64,000 bases of DNA from Allochromatium humboldtianum (GTDB taxonomy: Bacteria > Pseudomonadota > Gammaproteobacteria > Chromatiales > Chromatiaceae): the NCBI RefSeq assembly GCF_013385175.1, contig NZ_JABZEO010000006.1:1-64000 (forward strand), read 5' to 3'. The notes beneath the pieces are model-generated. The model did not search any database and was not told the origin of the DNA. It saw only the letters and a list, made by a program, of their open reading frames with translations. Below, piece by piece: positions 17,054 through 28,986 of this stretch. Both the position numbers and the translations under genes were made by a program. Numbering within the stretch: position 1 is the stretch's first letter; the number at the start of each line of letters is the position of its first letter.

Positions 17054-17800
17054 ATGCTGCCACCGATCGACATCAGCCACATCGCGCAGCGTCTCGACGA
17101 ACTCGGCGAGGAACTCCAGCGCGTCAGCGACGAGTCGGCCGAACCCATCGAGCCGACGCCACGGACGCTGCTCGCGGGACTCGAACGCCTGCTCGATGTC
17201 CTGCACGCCGCCGACAGCGGATCAGAGGCCGACTTCGCGCGCCAGATCCGGCAGGCGACCGGCTCCGACCCCGAACTCATCCTGGAGCACGGACTGCGTC
17301 TGATCGTCCAGCTCACCGAGCTGGCCCAGCGCCTCAACCTGCCGACTCAAGCCCAGGCACTGGAACGGCTCGCCCTGCCGCTCAGCGTCTGGATGCTGCG
17401 TCGCGGCTGCGAGCTGCCTCATCCCGAGCCCGTGGTCAACGCACTCGCCCGGCTCGCCAATGGCCTGCGCCGGCCAGAGTCGCTGACCGAACTCTATGGA
17501 CTCATGAACGAGATCATGGATGCCATCGGCATCGAGCGCGCCCTGGAACTGGAGACCGACAATCCGGCCCATCCCTGGCGCGTGCTCCTGATCAACCGCG
17601 CCATCGTCGCCACCCGCACCCGCCAGCCGGCGCTCATGGAAGCCGCCTTCCAGACCATCGCCGAACACCTGTCCGAGGAGGCCCCCGACTTCTTCCGCGA
17701 GGGTATGGGCCAGATGGAGACGCTCGACTACCCACCCCAGGCGCGCGAGGTCATGCAGCGCTATTTCGAGACCTGGTGCGCGGGGCAGCGCCTGCACTGA
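17054..17800 (+). CDS. Conserved helical protein of unknown function in signalling cluster
   Basis: The 248-residue soluble product is predicted from sequence to be almost entirely helical, Leu/Glu/Arg-rich, with no signal peptide or membrane helix and no motif I recognise (segments such as HIAQRLDELGEELQRV and LIVQLTELAQRLNLPTQAQ). ATG at 17054 has AGAGG upstream; an extension to 16991 is possible but unlikely. It is first of four plus-strand genes running into a small HD-GYP-associated domain protein, an HDOD protein and a GGDEF-EAL protein, so a regulatory role is inferred only from position. Confidence 0.7.
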   Translation: MLPPIDISHIAQRLDELGEELQRVSDESAEPIEPTPRTLLAGLERLLDVLHAADSGSEADFARQIRQATGSDPELILEHGLRLIVQLTELAQRLNLPTQAQALERLALPLSVWMLRRGCELPHPEPVVNALARLANGLRRPESLTELYGLMNEIMDAIGIERALELETDNPAHPWRVLLINRAIVATRTRQPALMEAAFQTIAEHLSEEAPDFFREGMGQMETLDYPPQAREVMQRYFETWCAGQRLH

Positions 17801-17849
17801 TTGCATGATGTAGAATGCGCCAATCGACGACGACAGCGGAAAGCCTCTC

Positions 17850-18158
17850 ATGCGCCTCGCGGAGATCCAACCAGGAATGCGGCTTGCCAAAGACGTCCAT
17901 GATCCTCATGGTCAGATCCTGATCCGTGCCGGCGTCGTCCTGGGCGAGCGCCAGATTCGGGCGCTGAGGTCATGGGGCGTGGTCGAGGTCGGCATCGTGC
18001 AGGACGAGGACACGGCCGATCCAGCGGTCCGCGATCCCAAGGCCATCGACGAGATCCGACGGTCGATCGACATCCAATTCAGCCTGAGCAATCGCGAGCA
18101 TCCCATGATCCAGGCATTGCACGCGCTGTGCCTGAACCGGGCGCTCGACCGTTCCTAG
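17850..18158 (+). CDS. Small protein resembling the N-terminal domain of HD-GYP phosphodiesterases
   Basis: The 102-residue product begins MRLAEIQPGMRLAKDVHD and continues QILIRAGVVLGERQIRAL, the pattern that precedes many HD-GYP domains (LxPGMxLAxDV...GxxLxxxGxxL). No HD-GYP catalytic motif follows; the last 40 residues are helical and end at a normal stop. It is therefore a free-standing version of an accessory domain. GGAAAG precedes the ATG. The HDOD gene starts 10 bases after its stop, so they are almost certainly co-expressed and may form a bipartite sensor. Confidence 0.7.
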   Translation: MRLAEIQPGMRLAKDVHDPHGQILIRAGVVLGERQIRALRSWGVVEVGIVQDEDTADPAVRDPKAIDEIRRSIDIQFSLSNREHPMIQALHALCLNRALDRS

Positions 18159-18168
18159 GAGTCAGGGC

Positions 18169-19011
18169 ATGGACGCTGACCGCCTCATCGAGCGACTCGG
18201 CGAGCTACCCTCACTCCCGGCTGTCTACCATCGCGTGCGCGAGGCCATCGAGACCCCGGACGGCTCGCTGGAAACGGTGGCCGGCCTCATCGAATCCGAC
18301 CCGTCCATGAGTACGCGCGTACTGCGTGTCGCCAACAGTCCGCTCTATGGACTGGCGACCGAGGTCGACGACATCAGGCGCGCCCTGACACTCATCGGCA
18401 CGACCGCCACCCACCATCTGGTGCTGTCAACGACCCTGCTGACGGTGTTCCGCGATCTGCCGCTCGGCGCGGTGTCCATGCGCTCGTTCTGGGAGCATGG
18501 CCTCGCCTGCGGAGTCGCGGCCCGTCTCATCGCGCGCCAGGGCGGCCAGGCCAATCCGGAACACGCCTATCTGGCCGGACTGCTGCACGACATCGGGCGC
18601 CTGCCGCTCTATATCCTCGAACCGCTCGACATGAGTTCCGCCCTGCAGGCCCACCGAGAACGCCAGGGCCATCTGCACGATCTGGAGCAGCAATACCTGG
18701 GTATCGACCACACCGAACTCGGCGCCATCCTGCTCGCGCACTGGCAACTGCCCGAGGTCTTCCGCTCGGCCGTCTCCGATCATCATGCTCCCTGGCGCGC
18801 GTCGCGCTCCAGTCCCGAGACCGCTGTCGTGCATGTCGCGGATCTGATCGTCAACAGTCTCAGACTCGGCACCAGCGGCACGCGCTGGGTTCCGGTGCTC
18901 GACGACGGAGCCTGGCATCTGACGGGACTCGATATCGAACGACTCCCGACCATACTCGAAGCGACCATCACCGCCACGCGGGACGTTATCTCGGCCTTCA
19001 TGGAGGCGTGA
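18169..19011 (+). CDS. HDOD domain protein
   Basis: The 280-residue product shows the HDOD signature throughout: LPSLPAVYHRVREAIE, ESDPSMSTRVLRVANSPLYGL, HGLACGVAARLIA and YLAGLLHDIGRLPLY. HDOD proteins resemble HD phosphodiesterases without a full metal site and act as scaffolds or regulators in two-component and cyclic-di-GMP circuits. The HD pair in LLHDIGR is present, but the complete HD-superfamily metal ligands are not obvious. Its TGA overlaps the ATG of the GGDEF-EAL gene by one base (TGATG). This is a direct structural clue that they work together. Confidence 0.88.
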   Translation: MDADRLIERLGELPSLPAVYHRVREAIETPDGSLETVAGLIESDPSMSTRVLRVANSPLYGLATEVDDIRRALTLIGTTATHHLVLSTTLLTVFRDLPLGAVSMRSFWEHGLACGVAARLIARQGGQANPEHAYLAGLLHDIGRLPLYILEPLDMSSALQAHRERQGHLHDLEQQYLGIDHTELGAILLAHWQLPEVFRSAVSDHHAPWRASRSSPETAVVHVADLIVNSLRLGTSGTRWVPVLDDGAWHLTGLDIERLPTILEATITATRDVISAFMEA

Positions 19012-20921
19012 TGAAACAGATTCCACACCCCAGATTCCTCTGCCCCGCCGAGTCGGTCAACGACCTCTCGTCGGGTTCGGCGTCGGGCATCCACCCACTC
19101 GCGCTCGATGTGTTGCGGGAGGCCATGGCCCGCCTGCCGGCTTGCCGCTCGTTCGCCGAGCTGCTCGCCGTCATCGAACGCGGCACGCGCCTGCTCCTGC
19201 CGACGGCCCAGATGGCCTTTCTGCTTCGCCAGCCGGACGCCTGTCTCGAGATCGTCCATTGCGTGCCGTCCGCCGCACAGGACAGGTTGCGTGCCCTCGT
19301 CGACGAGCTCATCGAGCGAGACCGCTTCGGTCAGGCGCTCAAGCAGGGGTTCGCCTGGGCGAGCGCCGGCCCCGATCGGACCTGCCTGCTGTCGCGGATC
19401 TCGACCACCAGCCGCATCCATGGCCTGGTGCTCTGGGTCGATCCGGCACTCGCGCCCCCCTGGCACCAGACCCTGGGCGCGCTGACGGATCTGGTCGGTC
19501 TGGGTCTGGAGCGTCTGAACGAGGATGCCGAGGCCGTCATGGTTCCGTTGCCGCCGTCCGGCGCCAGATCGCGCCCGGCTCTCGATGTCGCCATCCCAGC
19601 CGACCGACTCACCGGACTGGCGCATCGCGCCCATTTCATGCGCTTTCTCCAGCAGGCGATCCTCGACAGTGTCCCGCATCTGTCGGCGGCCGCCCTGCTG
19701 CTCGACATCGACGGTTTCCATCGCGTCAACCGTGAACTGAGCTACGAGAGCGGCGATCAAATCCTGTGTGAACTCGCCCTGCGGCTCGATGGCGCGCTGC
19801 GCTCCGAATCGACGTGCGACCGCGTCGGGGTCGTCGAGCACGACATCTGCTTCGCCCGCACCGGCGCCGACGAGTTCGGCGTCGCGCTGGCACGGGTACA
19901 CCACCCCCAGCGGCTCGGCGAACTCGCCGCCCATCTGCACAGTCACATCGCCGAGGGATTTCTCCAGCAGGGCTCGCGACTCCATCTGTCGGTGAGCATC
20001 GGCATCGCCGCCGCGAGCGGACTCGCCGAGAGCACCAGCGCCCAGGATCTGATGCGCAACGCCGACACCGCACTCAAGCGCGCCGAGCAGGCCGGACGCA
20101 ACAGATACGCGCTCTACGAGTCCAGTTGGGAGGCGCCGGGCACGCCCCATCTGCGCACCGAGTCGCTGCTCCAGGAAGCGTTGCGCCAGGACAGCTTCAC
20201 CCTGCATTTCCAGCCCCAGTTCGCACTGGCGACCGGGCATCTGACCGGCGCCGAGGTGCTGCTGCGACTCACGCTCGGGGACGGCACGCCACTCTCGCCG
20301 GCGAGCTTCATCCCGGTCGCCGAGAGCACGGGGCAGATCATCGAGATCGGTGAATGGGTGCTGCGCCGTGCCTGCCGACAACTGCGGGTCTGGGATGCGC
20401 TGGGATTGGCGCGAATCCCATTCGCCGTCAATGTCTCGGCGATCGAGTTGAGTCAGGCCGACCTGAGCACGCGACTCCAATTTATCCTGGAACAGGAGGG
20501 CGTCGGAATGGAGCGCCTGCATCTGGAGATCACCGAGACGGCCATCGCCCGCAACGAGGCCCTGGCCATCGCCAACCTCAAGGCACTGCGCGCGGCGGGA
20601 TTCGAGATCTGGATCGACGACTTCGGCACCGGCTACTCGTCGCTGAAGTCGATCAAGAACTACCCGGCGAGCGGGCTCAAGCTGGATCGCGAGTTCGTGA
20701 AGGATCTGAGCGAGGATCAGGCCGCGCGCGTGGTCGCCGCCTCGATCCTCGATCTGGCGCGGAATCTAGGCTATCCGGTCGTGGCCGAGGGGATCGAAAA
20801 CGCCGTGCAGTGTGCGCTCCTGCGCAGTCAGGGGTGCGACATCGGTCAGGGCTTCCATCTCGGGCATCCGGTCGATGCACTGGAGTTTCAGCGGCTGTAT
20901 CTGTCCGGGGGAGCGAATTGA
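19011..20921 (+). CDS. Degenerate GGDEF plus EAL cyclic-di-GMP phosphodiesterase
   Basis: The 636-residue product has an N-terminal GAF-like sensory region (about 30-170), a GGDEF domain whose motif reads GADEF (285-289), and a C-terminal EAL domain (about 385-630) with EVL (415-417), ITET, DDFGTGYSS (536-544), LKLDREF and AEGIEN, all key residues of active phosphodiesterases. The Gly-to-Ala change makes cyclase activity unlikely, so the GGDEF domain may only bind GTP and tune the EAL domain. ATG at 19011 overlaps the HDOD stop; a GTG at 19008 is an alternative. No membrane segment, so cytosolic. Last of the signalling cluster. Confidence 0.9.
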   Translation: MKQIPHPRFLCPAESVNDLSSGSASGIHPLALDVLREAMARLPACRSFAELLAVIERGTRLLLPTAQMAFLLRQPDACLEIVHCVPSAAQDRLRALVDELIERDRFGQALKQGFAWASAGPDRTCLLSRISTTSRIHGLVLWVDPALAPPWHQTLGALTDLVGLGLERLNEDAEAVMVPLPPSGARSRPALDVAIPADRLTGLAHRAHFMRFLQQAILDSVPHLSAAALLLDIDGFHRVNRELSYESGDQILCELALRLDGALRSESTCDRVGVVEHDICFARTGADEFGVALARVHHPQRLGELAAHLHSHIAEGFLQQGSRLHLSVSIGIAAASGLAESTSAQDLMRNADTALKRAEQAGRNRYALYESSWEAPGTPHLRTESLLQEALRQDSFTLHFQPQFALATGHLTGAEVLLRLTLGDGTPLSPASFIPVAESTGQIIEIGEWVLRRACRQLRVWDALGLARIPFAVNVSAIELSQADLSTRLQFILEQEGVGMERLHLEITETAIARNEALAIANLKALRAAGFEIWIDDFGTGYSSLKSIKNYPASGLKLDREFVKDLSEDQAARVVAASILDLARNLGYPVVAEGIENAVQCALLRSQGCDIGQGFHLGHPVDALEFQRLYLSGGAN

Positions 20922-20980
20922 AATCATGCGTCATGCCAGACATCGCCCGGCCGCAAGGTCGGGCGCGGATTGAGACAAGC

Positions 20981-21022
20981 AAGCACCCTGTCGTTCAGCT
21001 CGCTGAACGATCGACGGTGCTT
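20981..21022. repeat. Nested stem-loop between convergent genes
   Basis: Outer arms AAGCACC/GGTGCTT (20981-20987, 21016-21022) enclose a perfect 9-bp inner stem (20991-20999 with 21002-21010). It lacks a clear T run on either side. It lies between the ends of the GGDEF-EAL gene and the histidine phosphatase gene and probably limits convergent transcription. Confidence 0.6.
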
Positions 21023-21043
21023 GAGCCGAAACCACACTGCCGG

Positions 21044-21652
21044 TCAATCTACGATACTCGCCTGGATCGCAATGGAGGAAATGCCAAAGCGATCCACACG
21101 AATACGGCTGATCGTGGCGTGACCGATCTGCAACCGATACCAGCGCTCCGGTCGCGCGCCCAGTGCATGCCCCAGAACAGCGCGGATCACCCCGGCATGA
21201 CAGACGATCAGCAGACGCCGCCCCGGATAGGCAGCAACTTGGCGCTCATAGGCCGCAACGATCCGACGCTGAAACGGCTCCAGCGACTCACCGCCCGGCG
21301 GCCTGACCGCCACGGGATCGCGCTTGAAAGCGGCGAATCGCTCGGACTCGAACGTGCGGATCTCCTGGTGTGAACGCCCCTCCCAGCCTCCCATGCCGAT
21401 CTCGCGAAACTCCGAGTCGACGGCCAGTGGCAAGGCGTGCCGCGCCGCCAACTCAGCGGCGAAGAGCCGGCACCGGCGCAACGGCGAGCTGATGATCTGA
21501 TCCCACTGACAGTGCTCGCCGACTGCGCCGCGCATCTGCTCCCAACCGAGCGGTGACAGCGGATCGTCGATGCCGTGCCCGCGATAGCGCCGCCCGCCCA
21601 CAGGCTCGCCATGCCGCATAAAATCGACCACGGTTTCGTCCGTCTCGTTCAC
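21044..21652 (-). CDS. Histidine phosphatase family protein
   Basis: The 202-residue phosphoglycerate-mutase-like phosphatase has the catalytic RHG (VVDFMRHGEP), IISSPLRRC, FREIGMGGWEG with the second catalytic-type acidic residues, and VCHAGVIRAVLGHAL with the second His. Length and motifs fit small-molecule phosphatases such as alpha-ribazole phosphatase (CobC), but no cobalamin gene is adjacent, so the substrate is left open. GTG at 21652 is preferred because GGGGGAG lies 6 bases upstream; an in-frame ATG at 21679 is possible. Confidence 0.85.
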   Translation of the reverse strand: MNETDETVVDFMRHGEPVGGRRYRGHGIDDPLSPLGWEQMRGAVGEHCQWDQIISSPLRRCRLFAAELAARHALPLAVDSEFREIGMGGWEGRSHQEIRTFESERFAAFKRDPVAVRPPGGESLEPFQRRIVAAYERQVAAYPGRRLLIVCHAGVIRAVLGHALGARPERWYRLQIGHATISRIRVDRFGISSIAIQASIVD

Positions 21653-21835
21653 AATGCTCCCCCGTGCACATCGCCCCATCAACACCAGCGCGGGCAATGT
21701 TATCGATCTCCATCGCCCATCTGGATTTTCGCGCCCCGGCACCCATATCCGGTCGCTGGTGCGGATCGCAGCGATGCACACGAAGATTCTTATCCAGCAT
21801 CCATTTTTCAACGTCGAGAAGCCGAGCACGCCTCA

Positions 21836-22135
21836 ATGAAGCCAAAGATCTACGAGGGCATCCACAACCAGGAACAGGCCATGACCCCGACGGCCAACAT
21901 CATCCGCGATGCCTGGGTGTTCGGGATCATCCCCGAGGACGAGACCTGCGAAGGCTGGACGATCCAGGGCATCGATGCCCTCTACGACAAGGTGACAGCC
22001 GCTTGGCAGCCCTATGGCCATCTAGTCTCCAACCTGCCGCCCGAACTGCGCGAACGCCATGCGCGCATCTATGCCGAAGCCATCGAGCGGGCGCGCGCCA
22101 CCGGCTGGGATCCGGAACTCGACGAGACCGACTGA
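21836..22135 (+). CDS. Small conserved protein of unknown function
   Basis: The 99-residue product (MKPKIYEGIHNQEQAM..., TANIIRDAWVFGIIPEDETC, ending WDPELDETD) is soluble with no export signal. I recognise no family. The start is uncertain: ATG at 21836 has a poor ribosome binding site, ATG at 21881 (MTPTANIIRD) has CAGGAAC upstream. Its coding character is supported by GC-rich third positions and by an orderly ending before the next gene. Divergent from the histidine phosphatase. Region 21653-21835 carries no promoter I can support. Confidence 0.6.
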   Translation: MKPKIYEGIHNQEQAMTPTANIIRDAWVFGIIPEDETCEGWTIQGIDALYDKVTAAWQPYGHLVSNLPPELRERHARIYAEAIERARATGWDPELDETD

Positions 22136-22228
22136 CATCGCACCTCGATCCCGACCGCTCCGGCCTGGGCATCGCTTGAGGCCCGCCGGAGCCGAAGCCG
22201 ATTCCACCTCGATGAGAACGCGCCGGCC

Positions 22229-22690
22229 ATGTCCAGCTACTTCGTCCGGGAAGTCTTCTTCCGTCCCGATACCGAATATGCGCGCGAGCTGACCACCATC
22301 CCGGCTCCCATCCACAACGCCCTGCGCCGACTGCTGAAACAGGCGCGCGGATCGAGCGTGTTCGTCCCGATCCGCTCGATGCAATATCTGGCCGTGATCG
22401 ACGCCGAGGAGGTCATCTTCGTCGATGCCCTGGGCGGCTACGCCTATCACGACGGCGAGGGCGGACGACTGATCCGACTGGCCTGGCGACCGTTCGTCGG
22501 ACGGGCTTCGCTGTGCGACCCTGTTTCCTGTGAGATGGTCTACTATTTCAGTGATTTGAAGGCCGTACAGCGGCGGCTGTTGTCTGAGATCGGCCCAGCT
22601 ATCGATCAGTTGACACTCAAGCAGTCGGGCGGGCAACAGTCTCAGGGTGGGATCGTTCGCATTCTTCCCTTCAAACCGCGTCGCGAGTGA
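22229..22690 (+). CDS. Conserved protein of unknown function
   Basis: The 153-residue product is cytosolic (MSSYFVREVFFRPDTEYARE, FVPIRSMQYLAVIDAEEVIFV, LIRLAWRPFV). Alternating hydrophobic stretches suggest an alpha/beta fold. I recognise no family. The motif set resembles proteins seen only as hypotheticals in sulfur-oxidising gammaproteobacteria (inference from memory, not searched). It lies between another orphan and the hemerythrin gene, all on the plus strand, but with gaps of about 90 bases that leave operon membership uncertain. Confidence 0.6.
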   Translation: MSSYFVREVFFRPDTEYARELTTIPAPIHNALRRLLKQARGSSVFVPIRSMQYLAVIDAEEVIFVDALGGYAYHDGEGGRLIRLAWRPFVGRASLCDPVSCEMVYYFSDLKAVQRRLLSEIGPAIDQLTLKQSGGQQSQGGIVRILPFKPRRE

Positions 22691-22783
22691 TTTCCGCGCG
22701 GTTTTTGGCATCAACCGGCGTCCTGGCGCCAACCTAGAAAAGATATAAAGCGGACCAAAAGAGTCTGCACATTGGAGGATTTC

Positions 22784-23278
22784 ATGACTAAGCTACTGAC
22801 TTGGCACGATGAATGGTCGCTCGATATCGAGCTGCTCGATCAGGATCACCGCGCGCTGATCGAGCAGCTCGCCGATATCTGTCTGCGTTTCTGCCCCGAG
22901 GCCTCTCACGGACGTTCGGGAGACGCCAACGCGCTACTCGACGCCCTCGCTCGCCTTGGCGAGTCGATGCGCGCGCATTTCCAGCGTGAAGAGGCGTTCA
23001 TGCGCTCGTTCGACTATGAGGGCATCGGCGAGCATCAATGCGAGCACGCCGTGCTCATGGCCGAATTCACCGCCCTGCTGCGCGAGTGGCGCGAGGAGGG
23101 TCTGACGGTCTTCGACGAGACCACTCAGGGCATCATCCGCGATTGGCTGCTGGCCCACATCCTGGGCGCCGACCGCCATTTCGCCGAGACCTATTTCAAT
23201 CTTTTCGGTGGCGACGTGCCTGAACGCCTGGACGCCATGCGCCTCTATCAGTCGAGCTACCGGGCGAGCCGGCGTTGA
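22784..23278 (+). CDS. Bacteriohemerythrin
   Basis: The 164-residue single-domain hemerythrin has the iron-ligand pattern WHDEWS, LDQDHRALIEQL, HFQREEAFM, HQCEHAVLM and LAHILGADRHF, matching H...HxxxE...HxxxH...HxxxxD. Such proteins bind O2 reversibly at a di-iron site and are thought to deliver or sense oxygen in microaerophiles. A strong GGAGGA precedes ATG 22784. Free-standing, not fused to a chemoreceptor. The 20-base gap to the convergent tadA stop leaves no room for a separate terminator. Confidence 0.93.
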   Translation: MTKLLTWHDEWSLDIELLDQDHRALIEQLADICLRFCPEASHGRSGDANALLDALARLGESMRAHFQREEAFMRSFDYEGIGEHQCEHAVLMAEFTALLREWREEGLTVFDETTQGIIRDWLLAHILGADRHFAETYFNLFGGDVPERLDAMRLYQSSYRASRR

Positions 23279-23299
23279 GCGGCGGGTGCGCTTTCCAGC

Positions 23300-23800
23300 T
23301 CAAGCCGTCGTGGTTTTGGTCGACACTGGACGGGTACGACGCGCGCGAAAGAAGGCTCTGAGCATCTCGCCGCAGTCCTCGGCGAGCAGACCGCCGCGCA
23401 CCTCGGTGCGATGATTGAAGCGTCCATCGGATGGCAGCAGATTGAAGACGCTGCCGCAGGCGCCGGCCTTGGGGTCGGGCGCGCCGTAGACCACCTGAGC
23501 GACACGCGCATGAACGATGGCCCCGGCGCACATGACGCAGGGTTCGAGCGTGACATAGAGGATCGAGCCGGGCAGGCGATAGTTACCGACGTGCCGCCCG
23601 GCATCGCGCAGAGCCTGAATCTCGGCATGGGCGCTCGGGTCGTGCCGGATGATCGGACGGTTCCAGCCCTCGCCCAGGATCTCGCCCTCCCGAACCAGCA
23701 CCGCCCCGACCGGAACCTCCCCCTCCTCGGCCGCGCACCGCGCCAGCTCCAGGGCGTGGCGCATCCAGTGCGCGTCTGCGTCAGCGAATGTGTCGCTCAC
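23300..23800 (-). CDS. tadA: tRNA-specific adenosine deaminase TadA
   Basis: The 166-residue deaminase has HAEIQAL with the catalytic His and Glu, and TLEPCVMCAGAIVHARV with the PCxxC zinc ligands; KAGACGSVFNLL and FFRARR are typical TadA. It converts A34 to inosine in tRNA-Arg(ACG). The start is GTG at 23800. It lies 17 bases after guaA on the same strand and is probably co-transcribed with guaB-guaA, a frequent gammaproteobacterial arrangement. Confidence 0.94.
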   Translation of the reverse strand: MSDTFADADAHWMRHALELARCAAEEGEVPVGAVLVREGEILGEGWNRPIIRHDPSAHAEIQALRDAGRHVGNYRLPGSILYVTLEPCVMCAGAIVHARVAQVVYGAPDPKAGACGSVFNLLPSDGRFNHRTEVRGGLLAEDCGEMLRAFFRARRTRPVSTKTTTA

Positions 23801-23817
23801 GCCGATTCAGCCTCGGC

Positions 23818-25392
<1,575 letters not shown>

Positions 25393-25394
25393 GT

Positions 25395-28377
<2,983 letters not shown>

Positions 28378-28474
28378 ACTGTCCTTCGCCTCGAAGGCTC
28401 TAACAAGCCCGACTACAATATTCGGAAATTTCGCATCTGCACTGGTAGCGGCTTGCTGTAGTCCATCATTCCTT

Positions 28475-28498
28475 CCGCGACCGAGGTCGCGGGTTTTC
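28475..28498 (+). terminator. Rho-independent terminator after xseA
   Basis: An 8-bp stem CCGCGACC/GGTCGCGG (28475-28482, 28485-28492) is followed by GTTTTCT. It lies 98 bases after the xseA stop and 15 bases before the lipoprotein start. A possible -10 (TACAAT, 28414-28419) upstream could instead make a 60-70 nt leader RNA ending here. Confidence 0.7.
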
Positions 28499-28512
28499 TA
28501 TTGGAGTCTTCG

Positions 28513-28797
28513 ATGAAAATCACCACCTTGACCATACCGATCACCCTGAGTCTGTTTTTGATGGGCTGCCAAACGACGACAGCAAACCGAACCGGCACTG
28601 GAGCCGCCATGGGCGCGGTGGGTGGAGCCGCGATCGGCTCGCTGAGTGGAGACGCCGGCAAGGGCGCGCTGATCGGCGCCGGCGCCGGCGCGCTGGGCGG
28701 CTACCTCTATGATCAGCAGAAAAAGCAGGAGGAACAGAACTACTACTATCAACAACGACAGTATCAGCAACCCTATCAACGCCAGTACCGCTACTGA
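28513..28797 (+). CDS. Small glycine-zipper lipoprotein
   Basis: The 94-residue product has a signal ending LSLFLMGCQ, a plausible lipobox, then a glycine-zipper stretch (AMGAVGGAAIGSLSGDAGKG, ALIGAGAGALGG) and a Tyr/Gln-rich tail (KQEEQNYYYQQRQYQQPYQ). Glycine-zipper lipoproteins insert into or contact the outer membrane, often with OmpA-like partners. The ATG at 28513 follows TTGGAG. The zipper is nearly identical to one in the OmpA-like protein at 52953-53630. Free-standing between xseA and the ABC-F gene. Confidence 0.8.
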   Translation: MKITTLTIPITLSLFLMGCQTTTANRTGTGAAMGAVGGAAIGSLSGDAGKGALIGAGAGALGGYLYDQQKKQEEQNYYYQQRQYQQPYQRQYRY

Positions 28798-28986
28798 ATC
28801 CGAGTCCGGCGCCGGCAGCGCGGATGACCGGCCGGCCGAACGATTCGGAGGTCGTCGACCGATCGGAACCGCGCAATGCCTTCCCGCCTCCGCCCGGCTT
28901 TCTCGACAAAGGATTGTTCTCGATTCTTTCGATCGTGTCTAATCCGCTCAGGCAAGCAACATTCCAGCGCGGAGATAACGCGGTTC

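Noticed and set aside
18783-20522. Minus-strand open frame of about 580 codons antisense to the GGDEF-EAL gene
   Set aside because: No ribosome binding site, Gln/Arg/Gly-biased composition of an antisense shadow.
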